DNA of 64,000 nucleotides from positions 171,595-235,594 of the forward strand of contig NZ_JADMSU010000003.1 of NCBI RefSeq assembly GCF_015561195.1, given 5' to 3'. This document shows, piece after piece, positions 1 through 8,305 of this stretch. Positions within the stretch are counted from its first letter, which is position 1. The number at the start of each line of letters is the position of its first letter. The notes below the pieces were generated by a model that searched no databases, was not told the DNA's origin, and was given only the letters and a program-made list of their open reading frames with translations. The translations under genes were made by a program, and so were the position numbers. The stretch comes from Collinsella aerofaciens (GTDB taxonomy: Bacteria > Actinomycetota > Coriobacteriia > Coriobacteriales > Coriobacteriaceae).

Positions 1-1143
1 CTGCCAAGCCTCGAGCTGTTCTGCCAAACTCTTGCCGGCAGCGGACATGTCGATCTGGGGTCGTTTGGGCAGCAGTGCGCACTTAAGGATTGCCACGATG
101 GTCTGCGAGACAAAGCGTCGTGTATCCTTATCGAAACCTTGCGCAGCCTGGAGCATCACGGGCAGGCTCTCGCGCAGATTCCCGGCGATATCCGCAAACC
201 GCTCAGCACCCGTAGCCTCAAACACGGAGAACAACGCATCTACAAAACGCTCGCGCTCGCTAGGTGACACTGCAAGCAGCATCTCGCGAATGGAGCCATC
301 AACGTATCGAGCACCGGCGGACAGGCGCTCACAGTACACGAAGTCGCGACCATCAACCACCCAGCTAAAGGGATTGTGCTGCAGCAGGCTGAACTCGGTG
401 CTCTCAACGATGGCATAGTCCTCCTGCGTCTCGAACATCATGCCAAAGATCGACGACCGAGGTAGCGTCTTGTCGATTCGACCGGAAAGATCGGCAAAGG
501 CGTTGCCGTTCAGAAACTCCTCGACGAAGCCCGGACCATCATGGGAATACACCCGTTCGATTCGCTCACAGGCGACATCGGAGCACATCGCCGCACCGTA
601 CACCGCAAGGTTTCCACCCTTGGAATGACCTCCGCACAAAAGCGACCCGCCAATCGCATCCGCCGCCTCGTCCACATAACGCGCCGCGGATTCCTGAGCC
701 GGCACAGGACACCGGAATGCCATGTTAAAGTCCTCTTTCCAGCCCACAATCGTGCTGTCGGTCCCTCGGAAGGAAAGATAACTAAACCCCGCCGGAAACC
801 GGAACGCCATGGCTGCAAACTGCTCTGTCGCCACCACATCGCTCACGGCACGATAGCCGCAAACGTGCACGCCACGGTAGCGAGGGCTTGCTGCCACGGC
901 CTCCAACAAGGCCCTGCTCCCCTCTGAATCCCACAAGTCGCCAATCATGTCCCGGTAGCACTCGGCACGCAGCAGCTCGCGTACGTCTAGGCCCTGCCAG
1001 TTCGTCAGCTCCGCCATATCACCCGGCAAACGCAAATAGGACAACCACGCAAAGACCAGGCTATCCACCGCGCAGAACGGCCGTTCCTCAAACGGATCAA
1101 ACGCCGTCTGGGCATAGGTCAAAAAACTAGAGGAATCCGACAT
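1..1143 (-). CDS. DUF2974/Mbeg1-like alpha/beta-hydrolase-fold protein (3' end cut by window)
   Basis: The reading frame is open from an ATG at 1143 down to base 1 (381 codons), so the C-terminus lies outside the window. The N-terminal part carries the conserved stretch ending in a lipase-like nucleophile elbow, GGHSKGGNLA (near residue 180), preceded by FRGTDSTIVGWKEDF, which is typical of the DUF2974/Mbeg1-like family of alpha/beta-hydrolase-fold proteins in Firmicutes and Actinobacteria. The family's substrate is not established. No signal peptide is visible, so it is probably cytoplasmic. The gene stands alone upstream of the ldh terminator and is transcribed in the same direction as ldh, i.e. 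downstream of it. Confidence 0.85.
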   Translation of the reverse strand, partial: MSDSSSFLTYAQTAFDPFEERPFCAVDSLVFAWLSYLRLPGDMAELTNWQGLDVRELLRAECYRDMIGDLWDSEGSRALLEAVAASPRYRGVHVCGYRAVSDVVATEQFAAMAFRFPAGFSYLSFRGTDSTIVGWKEDFNMAFRCPVPAQESAARYVDEAADAIGGSLLCGGHSKGGNLAVYGAAMCSDVACERIERVYSHDGPGFVEEFLNGNAFADLSGRIDKTLPRSSIFGMMFETQEDYAIVESTEFSLLQHNPFSWVVDGRDFVYCERLSAGARYVDGSIREMLLAVSPSERERFVDALFSVFEATGAERFADIAGNLRESLPVMLQAAQGFDKDTRRFVSQTIVAILKCALLPKRPQIDMSAAGKSLAEQLEAWQ

Positions 1144-1190
1144 GGCCCTCCCATCAACTATGGTGCATTGGGGTCAGGTTACTTTACATC

Positions 1191-1226
1191 AAAAAGGCGC
1201 CCGGGCCGTGTGGGCTCGGACGCCTT
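1191..1226 (-). terminator. Intrinsic terminator of ldh
   Basis: In minus-strand RNA a GC-rich hairpin (arms GGCGTCCGAGCC and GGCCCGGGCGCC, 5-nt loop) is followed directly by TTTTT. It lies about 30 bp past the ldh stop codon. Confidence 0.85.
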
Positions 1227-1257
1227 CATTGTAGCTTTTCGCTCTCGCGAGCTTGAT

Positions 1258-2208
1258 TTAGCAGGAGAAGTCGACGCTGTCGATGATGTCCTTGAGGGCC
1301 TTGGCGGAGGCAGTGAGCTCATGCTGCTCGTCATCGTTCAGCGGCACGGGGACGCGGCAGACAACGCCGTCGCGGCCAACGACGGTCGGCATGGAGATGG
1401 CAAGATCGGACAGGCCGTACTCGCCCACCATAAGCGAGGAGACAGGCAGAACGGTCTGCTCATCGCGCATGACGGCAGTGCAGATGCGCTTGACGGCCAT
1501 GGCGACGCCGTAGTAGGTGGCGTGCTTCTTCTCGATGATGGTGTAGGCGGAGTTCTTGACGTCCTCGGCGATGCGCTTCTCGGCAGCCTCATGCTCCAGA
1601 TGACCGTGAAGCTCGCAGAAGGTGTTCAGCGGAACGCCGGCAACCTGGGCGCTGGACCAAGCGACAAACTCGGAGTCGCCGTGCTCGCCCATGACATAGG
1701 CCTGGACATCGCGCGGGTCAACCTCGACGTGGGCACCAAGCATCTGCTGCAGACGGCCGGTGTCGAGCACGGTGCCGGAACCGATGACGTGGCCCTCGGG
1801 CAGGCCGGACATCTTGATGGCGGCGTAGGTCAGAACATCGACCGGGTTGGAGACGATAAGCAGGATGCCGTCGAAGCCGGACTTCTTAATCTCGGGGATA
1901 ATGGACTTAAAGATGTTGACGTTCTTGTTGACCAGGTCCAGGCGGGTCTCACCGGGCTTCTGAGCAGCACCAGCGGTGACGACGATCATGGCGGCGTCGG
2001 CGACATCGGAATAATCGCCGGCGTAGATCTTCATCGGCTCGGCAAACGTCATGCCGTGCGCGATATCCAGGGCCTCACCCTCGGCGCGGTTCTTGTCCAC
2101 GTCGATGAGGACCATCTCGGAGAACAGACCACTCTGCATCAGCGCGAACGCCGAAGACGAACCAACGAAACCGCAGCCGACAATAGCGACCTTCTTCTCG
2201 TTAACCAT
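1258..2208 (-). CDS. ldh: L-lactate dehydrogenase
   Basis: NAD-dependent reduction of pyruvate to L-lactate, regenerating NAD+ in fermentation. The 316-residue protein has the N-terminal Rossmann motif GCGFVG (11-16), an NAD-ribose-binding Asp in VLIDVDKN, the active-site loop QKPGETR with the lactate-specific Gln (about 83) and catalytic Arg (about 89), LDTGR (about 149-152) and the catalytic His in GEHGDSE (about 176). The Gln rather than Arg in the loop argues against malate dehydrogenase. The ATG at 2208 is chosen because it begins exactly at the family N-terminus MVNEKKVAIVG and has GGGAG upstream; an in-frame extension to 2286 would read through the 5' hairpin. Monocistronic with its own terminator. 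Confidence 0.95.
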   Translation of the reverse strand: MVNEKKVAIVGCGFVGSSSAFALMQSGLFSEMVLIDVDKNRAEGEALDIAHGMTFAEPMKIYAGDYSDVADAAMIVVTAGAAQKPGETRLDLVNKNVNIFKSIIPEIKKSGFDGILLIVSNPVDVLTYAAIKMSGLPEGHVIGSGTVLDTGRLQQMLGAHVEVDPRDVQAYVMGEHGDSEFVAWSSAQVAGVPLNTFCELHGHLEHEAAEKRIAEDVKNSAYTIIEKKHATYYGVAMAVKRICTAVMRDEQTVLPVSSLMVGEYGLSDLAISMPTVVGRDGVVCRVPVPLNDDEQHELTASAKALKDIIDSVDFSC

Positions 2209-2234
2209 TAGAAACTCCCATCTCTCTCCACAAG

Positions 2235-2264
2235 CAAGCCGCCCGGGAACGACCCGAGCGGCTT
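2235..2264 (-). promoter_or_regulatory. GC-rich hairpin in the ldh 5' leader
   Basis: In the minus-strand RNA, AAGCCGCTCGGG and the nearly complementary CCCGGGCGGCTT are separated by a short loop, ending about 27 nt before the ldh start codon. No U-tract follows, so it is not a classical terminator. It may stabilise the mRNA or mark the end of the preceding aminotransferase transcript. Confidence 0.45.
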
Positions 2265-2409
2265 GCCGTAATCCCAATACATCCAATCGGGACTTTGATT
2301 ATGCTCCTATTCGCAGCCAAAAATCGACCGTTTACCGAAATTGTTTGCAGAAATCGTAAAATAACTGCACGAAATCGGTTTCGAGCTATTGACGAGCCGA
2401 AATACCTTT

Positions 2410-3573
2410 CTAATACAGGCCCGCCTCGCGAATGGCCTCGACAGCCAAAGCAATCTGGTCGGGCGGCAAGACCAGCGCCATGCGCACGTGCCCCTCGCCC
2501 GAAGGACCAAAGCTCGCGCCCGGCGTCACCACAACGCCGGCCTTCTCCATGAGCTCCTCGCAAAACGCCATGGAATCGGTGCGACCACCGGGAAGCTTGG
2601 CCCACACAAACATAGAGCCATGCGCGTTGGGACGCTCCCAGCCCAGGCCCTCAAGACCGTCGCACAGGGCATCACGGCGCTCCTGGTACTTCAGACGCTG
2701 CGCCTCGACCTCATCGCGCGGACCGTTCAGGCAGGCGATAGCAGCCTTCTGGATCGGGAAGAACATACCAAAGTCGATCTGACCGCGCAGCTTGGCAAAG
2801 GCAGAGACCACGTCCTCGCGGCCGACCAAAAAGCCGATACGCGCACCGGTGACGTTAAACGACTTGGAAAGCGAGAAGAACTCCACGCCCACCTCGAGCG
2901 CGCCAGGGTACTGCAAAAAGCTTCCGCCCGGCTCGCCGTCGAACACGATGTCGGAGTACGCGTTGTCATGGACGATGAGCAGGTCGTGCTCGCGGGCGAA
3001 AGCGATGATCTCCTCGTAGACCTCGGGCGTGCCCACCGAGCCGACCGGGTTTGCGGGCAGCGACACGATCATATACTTGGCACGATCGGCCACCTCGGGA
3101 TCGATACCCGCCACATAGGGCAGGTAATTATGCTCGGCGACCAACGGATAGTACTCGAGCTTGGCATCGGCGATCTTGGCGCCCGCCTCAAAGACCGGGT
3201 AGCACGGATCGGGAACCAAAATGGTGTCACCCGGATCGAGCAGGGCCAGGCCCAAATGACCCACGCCCTCCTGCGTGCCGTTGCACGACTGCACCATAGA
3301 CGGCGTAATGCCGGAGACACCAAAGCGACGCTCATAGTAATCGCACACGGCTTGCTTGAGTTCGGGCAGGTCGCGCAGGGCATATTTCCACATCTCGGGG
3401 TCCTGGGCGGCCTGGATCAGCGCCTCGACCACGTGGTCGTACGGCTTAAAGTCGGGCGTGCCCACGCTCATGTTGTAAATGGTCTTGCCCTGAGCCTTCA
3501 GCGCAAGCAGTTTGTTGTTGAGCGAGGCGAAGACCTCCGCGCCAAAGCGGTCGAGACGCTGCGATGCCTGCAT
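2410..3573 (-). CDS. PLP-dependent class I/II aminotransferase
   Basis: A 387-residue fold-type I aminotransferase. Visible signatures are the PLP-phosphate region CNGTQEG (about 97-103), NPVGS (about 175-179), the pyridine-nitrogen Asp in HDNAYSD (about 203), the Schiff-base Lys in SLSKSFN (237) and the substrate carboxylate Arg in GARIGF (245). The closest families by eye are LL-diaminopimelate, aspartate and alanine aminotransferases; the substrate cannot be fixed from sequence. The ATG at 3573 has AAAGGTGG upstream; an upstream in-frame start would cross a terminator-like hairpin. The stop lies about 200 bp before ldh and 118 bp separate it from nadE, all on one strand. Confidence 0.85.
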   Translation of the reverse strand: MQASQRLDRFGAEVFASLNNKLLALKAQGKTIYNMSVGTPDFKPYDHVVEALIQAAQDPEMWKYALRDLPELKQAVCDYYERRFGVSGITPSMVQSCNGTQEGVGHLGLALLDPGDTILVPDPCYPVFEAGAKIADAKLEYYPLVAEHNYLPYVAGIDPEVADRAKYMIVSLPANPVGSVGTPEVYEEIIAFAREHDLLIVHDNAYSDIVFDGEPGGSFLQYPGALEVGVEFFSLSKSFNVTGARIGFLVGREDVVSAFAKLRGQIDFGMFFPIQKAAIACLNGPRDEVEAQRLKYQERRDALCDGLEGLGWERPNAHGSMFVWAKLPGGRTDSMAFCEELMEKAGVVVTPGASFGPSGEGHVRMALVLPPDQIALAVEAIREAGLY

Positions 3574-3593
3574 GGTGCCACCTTTCGATATGA

Positions 3594-3624
3594 AAAACGC
3601 GGCGCTCCGACAAGAGCGCCGCGC
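3594..3624 (-). terminator. Terminator-like hairpin just upstream of the aminotransferase SD
   Basis: Minus-strand arms CGCGGCGCTC and GAGCGCCGCG with a 6-nt loop are followed by TTTTTC. It lies about 70 bp past the nadE stop and only about 20 bp before the aminotransferase start, leaving no room for a promoter after the T-run. It may be the nadE terminator, a leaky terminator or an attenuator. Confidence 0.7.
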
Positions 3625-3691
3625 GATACGGGCCATCAGATTGCAAAAGTGTAACGCTTGCAACCCCCGTATTGGTTCAATTTAGCCAACC

Positions 3692-5671
3692 TTAGTCAAC
3701 TGGATTGAGCGCGTCGATCTGCGCAAGCCACAGACGCGAGCTGGCGTCACTCGGCATACGCCAATCGCCGCGCGGGCTGAGCGTCACCGAGCCCACCTTG
3801 GGACCGTCGGGCAGGCAGCTGCGCTTAAACTGCTGGGCAAAGAAGCGACGATAGAACGTACGCAGCCACGTGTGGACGGTCTTGGCGTCGTAGACGCCCT
3901 CGAAACTCTTGAGCGCCATGCGGTAGATCTTGCCCGGCTCAAAGCCAAAACGCAGCAGGTAATAGAGGAAGTAATCGTGCAGCTCGTACGGGCCCACCAA
4001 ATCCTCGGTCTTCTGCGCAATCTCGCCGTCGCCCGTGGGCGGCAGAAGCTCGGGGGACACCGGCGTATCGAGGATGTCGAGCAAGACCTCGGCAATACGC
4101 CCGCCAAAGACATCAGCCGCGTAGCGTACCAGATGGCGCACAAGCGTCTTGGGCACGCTCGCGTTGACGGCGTACATGCTCATGTGGTCACCGTTATAGG
4201 TAGCCCAGCCGAGCGCCAGCTCCGACAGGTCGCCGGTGCCGATGACAAAGCCACCGGCCTGGTTGGCCAAATCCATGAGGATCTGCGTACGCTCGCGGGC
4301 CTGGCTGTTCTCGTAGGTCACGTCCTGCACGGCCGGATCGTGCTCAATGTCCTTGAAGTGCTGATCCACGGCCGCGTGAATCGAAACCTCGCGGAAGCTC
4401 ACGCCCAGGTCGCGGGCAAGCGACTCGGCATTCGACTTGGTACGATGCGTCGTGCCAAAACCTGGCATGGAGACCGCCGTGATACCCGTGCGCGGCAGCC
4501 CCAGCGCATCGAAGGCACGCACGGTCACAAGCAGTGCCAGCGTGGAGTCCAGGCCGCCTGAAAGACCGATGACGGCCGCCTTGGTACCCGTATGGGCAAG
4601 ACGGGTCTTGAGGCCCGCGGTCTGCAGGTCGAGGATGGTCTCGCAACGCTCGGCCAGGTCACCATGGTCGGCAGGCACGAAGGGCGCGCGGGGGAAGACA
4701 CGGTCGATGTCGCAGGCGTCGCGCAGGACAGGCTCTTCGGCCAACACGCCCTCAAACGAAAACTCAACGGTTGTGGCCTCCGGCGCATCGTCCGCGCGCG
4801 TCCACGTCGTCGAGCGACAGCGCTCGGCAACCAGGCGGTCAAGGTCGACATCGGCAACCGCCATATCGCAAGTGAGGAGCTTCGTCGCGGCGAGCTTGGA
4901 GCCGTTTTCGTAGATAAGGTTCTCGCCCGCAAAGACCATATCGGTCGTGGACTCGCCCTCGCTCGCATCGGCGTAGGCATAGGCGCAGTACAGACGCGCA
5001 CTCTGATTGGAGATAAGGCTGCGGCGGTAATCTGCCTTACCGATAATCTCGTCCGAGGCCGACGGGTTGAGAATCACCGTCGCACCGTCAAGCGCCATCT
5101 CGGTCGAAGGGGGTGCCGGCACCCACAGGTCCTCACAGATCTCAATACCGAGTACCAAATCCTCGGCGCCCTCATCGCAGCAGCGGTAGACAAGCCCCGA
5201 ACCCAGCGGAACCGGACCCTGACCGGCAAATTCAAGCCAAACGGGATCGGTAGGTGCCGGAGCAAACCAACGGCGCTCATAGAACTCGCCATAGTTGGGC
5301 AAATACTTCTTGGCCGTGAGGCCCAAAAGCTCGCCCGCGCAGCACACGGCGGCGCAGTTGTAGATATTCTCGGCAACCGCAACGGGAAGACCAATGGTAA
5401 AGACAATCGGCAGCTCACGAGTCTCGTCGAGGATATGCACCAGAGCAGCCTCGCAGGCATGCAGCAATGTGCGGTTATGGAACAGATCGGCCACGGTATA
5501 GCCGGTCAGGTTAAGCTCGGGCAGCACCAGCGCGCGAATGCCACGCTCGGCAGCATCGCGAACAGCCGCCAGCGCAACCTCGGCATTGCCCTCGACATCG
5601 GCGACGCGAATCCGCGGCGACGCCGCCGCCACGCGCAAAAAGCCATCAGACTGAGAAAGGTGAAGATTCAT
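3692..5671 (-). CDS. nadE: Glutamine-dependent NAD+ synthetase
   Basis: Amidates nicotinic acid adenine dinucleotide to NAD+ with ATP, using ammonia released from glutamine. The 659-residue protein has two domains: an N-terminal nitrilase-type glutaminase with the catalytic Glu in LPELNLTGY (52), Lys in TAKKYLPN (about 121) and Cys in IEICEDLW (179), and a C-terminal ATP-pyrophosphatase synthetase with the SGGLDS P-loop (371-376) and GTGDLSELALGW. The full length and complete triad indicate the glutamine-using form. The internal ATG at 5671 is preferred over the first ATG (5698) because GGGAG lies 8-10 nt upstream and it matches the family start. It faces away from the divergent membrane-protein gene at 5875. 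Confidence 0.93.
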   Translation of the reverse strand: MNLHLSQSDGFLRVAAASPRIRVADVEGNAEVALAAVRDAAERGIRALVLPELNLTGYTVADLFHNRTLLHACEAALVHILDETRELPIVFTIGLPVAVAENIYNCAAVCCAGELLGLTAKKYLPNYGEFYERRWFAPAPTDPVWLEFAGQGPVPLGSGLVYRCCDEGAEDLVLGIEICEDLWVPAPPSTEMALDGATVILNPSASDEIIGKADYRRSLISNQSARLYCAYAYADASEGESTTDMVFAGENLIYENGSKLAATKLLTCDMAVADVDLDRLVAERCRSTTWTRADDAPEATTVEFSFEGVLAEEPVLRDACDIDRVFPRAPFVPADHGDLAERCETILDLQTAGLKTRLAHTGTKAAVIGLSGGLDSTLALLVTVRAFDALGLPRTGITAVSMPGFGTTHRTKSNAESLARDLGVSFREVSIHAAVDQHFKDIEHDPAVQDVTYENSQARERTQILMDLANQAGGFVIGTGDLSELALGWATYNGDHMSMYAVNASVPKTLVRHLVRYAADVFGGRIAEVLLDILDTPVSPELLPPTGDGEIAQKTEDLVGPYELHDYFLYYLLRFGFEPGKIYRMALKSFEGVYDAKTVHTWLRTFYRRFFAQQFKRSCLPDGPKVGSVTLSPRGDWRMPSDASSRLWLAQIDALNPVD

Positions 5672-5874
5672 AAGAATGCTCCCGTGCGTAGACGCCATTC
5701 ACAACAATTAGCAAGCCCTATTGTAGTTCAACCGCCGGGTGCAACCGCACCCCACCAACTCGGTGAGCTATTGATGAGTTGATGGTATCTGTTAAATGTC
5801 ACGTACGATTCACATCTGGTGGGTACCCTGATGGCTACACGAAACGAAGCAGATTTACACCGGGAGGACCCCGT

Positions 5875-6819
5875 ATGACAACCAAGTACACCGACGCGCC
5901 GCGCACGCGCGTCATGACACCGGCCGCGCTCAACAACGGCGTGCACGAGAACCATTCCATCGGACAGACCATGGCCATCGCGCCCAAAAAGGGCCTGTTC
6001 GACGACATTTCCATTCCCCAGATCGTCGCCGGCGCCGCAGCTGCCGCCACGAGCGTGGCGCTTGCTTCAAAGATCGGCATTGCCGGCTCGGTGATTGGTG
6101 CCGCTGTGAGCTCAGTCATCACTGTTGTGTCCTCGCAGGTCTATCGCCACTTTATCTCCGCCAGCGCCGAAGCAATCAAGAGCATGCACGCCGCTGTCGA
6201 CTACCCTGCCGGCGCCTACGAGCCCGTTGAGCCCAATGTCGAGGAGCACCTGGGCGGCGCCGCGACTACGCAGGAGATGCGCCAGATTGCGGGGCGCGCG
6301 ACCACGGCGCGCGTCGCCCCCAACAGCCTGCGCGCCAAGGCCGCTGCAGAGCGCAGCCAGACGCAAAAGAAGGTCATCGTCTTCTCGATCGCCATCGCCA
6401 TCGTCGCGGTCATCGCCTGCGCCGGCGCCATCCTTATCACCACTGCCGGTGAGGGTCTGGGCGAGCGTCCCGAGCCAATCCTGTCGTCGCGCACGACCGA
6501 GCAAGACGCGGACAGCGCCGGCCAATCGCAAAGCCAGCCGAACGACTCACAGGCCAACTCCGCACCCACCGATTCTTCCTCGACCACCCCTGATCAGTCG
6601 CAAGGCACCGATTCCTCTTCGAACAGCGGCGGCACACAATCCGGAACGACCGACTCCAGCCAAACGAACGACGGCTCTCAGCCGAGCACGGGTGACCAGA
6701 CGAGCGGCAATACATCGAGTACGGGATCTACCGACAACGGCAACACCAACAGCTCGAGCGGAACCGCATCCGGCACGGCATCTGACAGCTCGAGCCAAGG
6801 CACGACATCGGGCAACTAA
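5875..6819 (+). CDS. Membrane protein with long Ser/Thr-rich extracellular tail
   Basis: Function unknown. The ATG at 5875 has a strong SD (GGGAGG) and gives 314 residues. Residues about 45-80 are Ala/Gly-rich and hydrophobic (IVAGAAAAATSVALASKIG and following), and a clear single transmembrane helix lies at about 165-188 (VIVFSIAIAIVAVIACAGAILI), preceded by a basic cytoplasmic segment. From about 205 to the C-terminus the chain is almost entirely S, T, G, N, D, Q, which is a low-complexity, probably wall-spanning or glycosylated linker with no LPXTG motif. It may be a surface-anchored stalk or an envelope stress protein. Followed by an intrinsic terminator. Confidence 0.75.
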   Translation: MTTKYTDAPRTRVMTPAALNNGVHENHSIGQTMAIAPKKGLFDDISIPQIVAGAAAAATSVALASKIGIAGSVIGAAVSSVITVVSSQVYRHFISASAEAIKSMHAAVDYPAGAYEPVEPNVEEHLGGAATTQEMRQIAGRATTARVAPNSLRAKAAAERSQTQKKVIVFSIAIAIVAVIACAGAILITTAGEGLGERPEPILSSRTTEQDADSAGQSQSQPNDSQANSAPTDSSSTTPDQSQGTDSSSNSGGTQSGTTDSSQTNDGSQPSTGDQTSGNTSSTGSTDNGNTNSSSGTASGTASDSSSQGTTSGN

Positions 6820-6854
6820 GCACGTTTGTCTCTCACAGATAACCGACCTGCATA

Positions 6855-6885
6855 ACGGGCGCGAACCGGCAACGGTCGCGCCCGT
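6855..6885 (+). terminator. Intrinsic terminator after the Ser/Thr-rich membrane protein
   Basis: Plus-strand hairpin with arms ACGGGCGCG and CGCGCCCGT and an inner ACC/GGT pairing, followed by TTGCTTT. It sits 35 bp after the stop codon of the preceding gene and 70 bp before the next start. Confidence 0.7.
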
Positions 6886-6957
6886 TTGCTTTGGGCGCCG
6901 AGGTGGCAAGCCCTGCGCGATGGTAAGATGCTTTGGTGTGTAAAGAGGAGATTTGCC

Positions 6958-8244
6958 ATGAGCAAGACAATAGTTAGGCCCACGCTTTCGCTGGGCAATC
7001 ACATCTATCTGTATCGCCTGCTGCGCGATGCGATTGGATGCGGCAAGCAAACGTTTATGACGCAGGTCGAGGAGGCGCTCGCCGCTGGCGATATGACTGC
7101 TTATGACCTGGGCTTCGAGTCCACGCGCGAGCTGCTCGAGGAACTCGACGACTGTATTAAGCTGACCGTCTTTAAGGGCGGTCGCCTGTATGCCACCGTC
7201 ATCGCCAACGATGCCTGGGATGCCGCCCTTGCCAAGGGCGAGGACAAGCCCAAGGCAGCCAAGGGAGCCAAGCAGTCCTACAAAAAGAAAAAGCGCGGCG
7301 AGAAGGACCTCAAGGCCGTGCGCCCCAAGCACGTTAAGCGCGCCGAGCCCGAGCCCGTGGTTGAAGCTGTGCCGAAGCCCGAGCCCGAGACAGAGATCGA
7401 AGTCGCTATTGAGGTAGCAGCAGAAGCCGAAACCGAAATCGCCGCCACGACCGATCCCGAAGTCATATCCGAGCAGGAAGCCACTGCGGAGCTCAACGAA
7501 GCGCCCAAGTCGACAACCGAAGAAGCCGCTAACCAACCTGAGACGTCTGCGTTCCAAAACAGCGATGTCTTTGGCGACGAGCCTAAGGACGATCAGCCCG
7601 ACGAGCCCGCCGATCAAGGCGCTACCGAGTCGGCGCCGGAGCCCGAGACGCCGCAGCCCGCAATCTCGCTCACGGTCGTCTATGACCCCGAGAACGCAAA
7701 CGCTGGCATCACCACCATGGCATCCACGCCCATCGAGGCAAAGTCGTCTGTCGAGGCAGAGGACGCCCCGCAGGCCGATGCCAAAACCGAGACTGAAAAC
7801 ACATCCGTCTCCGTGGAACCGACAGATTCCGCAGTTAAGCCGGAACCGGTGCCTGAGTCTGCACCCGTCATCGAGTCCGCATCCGCACCTGTCTATGACC
7901 AGATTCCCGCACCGGCACCGGCTCCGGTCCCCGCTGCAGTACCGACCATCCCCGAGGACTTCCCTATCGATTTCGCAACCGAAGTCTTCTGCCCCGGCCC
8001 GCTTCTGCACCAGTTGTCGACCTATCTCCCCTACGGCGCCGACACGCTCGGCATCGTCGGCGAGTACTACTGGATCGCCCGCGAGCGCGGTACCATCGAG
8101 GCCGCGCGAAACCGCGCAAGCTTCCCCCTGCGCTACACGCAGGCCGGCGAGCGCCACGAAGTCACCGTGCGCATCCGCCGCAACACCACCGGAGGCCTCG
8201 GAGCCACCTGGACCATCGACAAGGTTGAATCTTCTGCCGAGTAG
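6958..8244 (+). CDS. Unknown protein with LOTUS/OST-HTH-like N-terminus and acidic linker
   Basis: Function unknown. The 428-residue product starts at an ATG with GAGGAG upstream. Residues about 8-85 resemble the LOTUS/OST-HTH winged-helix RNA-binding fold: a helical segment (YLYRLLRDAIG), then YDLGFESTRELLEELDD and a hydrophobic strand ending GGRLYATV, matching the family pattern YGFxSLxELLExLPD...G.LYV. A lysine-rich stretch (about 100-125) is followed by about 200 residues of Glu/Pro/Ala-rich disordered linker. A compact C-terminal region (about 335-425) begins PEDFPIDFATEVFCPGPLL and ends with alternating beta-like segments; I do not recognise it. No signal peptide or membrane segment. 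It may be a tethered RNA-binding factor. The domain call is by eye only. Confidence 0.6.
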   Translation: MSKTIVRPTLSLGNHIYLYRLLRDAIGCGKQTFMTQVEEALAAGDMTAYDLGFESTRELLEELDDCIKLTVFKGGRLYATVIANDAWDAALAKGEDKPKAAKGAKQSYKKKKRGEKDLKAVRPKHVKRAEPEPVVEAVPKPEPETEIEVAIEVAAEAETEIAATTDPEVISEQEATAELNEAPKSTTEEAANQPETSAFQNSDVFGDEPKDDQPDEPADQGATESAPEPETPQPAISLTVVYDPENANAGITTMASTPIEAKSSVEAEDAPQADAKTETENTSVSVEPTDSAVKPEPVPESAPVIESASAPVYDQIPAPAPAPVPAAVPTIPEDFPIDFATEVFCPGPLLHQLSTYLPYGADTLGIVGEYYWIARERGTIEAARNRASFPLRYTQAGERHEVTVRIRRNTTGGLGATWTIDKVESSAE

Positions 8245-8248
8245 CAAA

Positions 8249-8282
8249 AAGGGACGATAACCCTCAAGGTTATCGTCCCTTT
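8249..8282. terminator. Bidirectional terminator between convergent genes
   Basis: Perfect 14-bp stem (AAGGGACGATAACC / GGTTATCGTCCCTT) with a CTCAA loop, flanked by A-rich sequence to the left and TTTCTC to the right. It serves the LOTUS-like gene on the plus strand and ettA on the minus strand. Confidence 0.9.
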
Positions 8283-8305
8283 CTCGTTAGGTCACCTGAG
8301 CTCGA

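Noticed and set aside
1168-2211. Long plus-strand ORF over ldh
   Set aside because: It is the antisense frame of a gene with full catalytic motifs; no SD, and long shadow ORFs are expected at this GC content.
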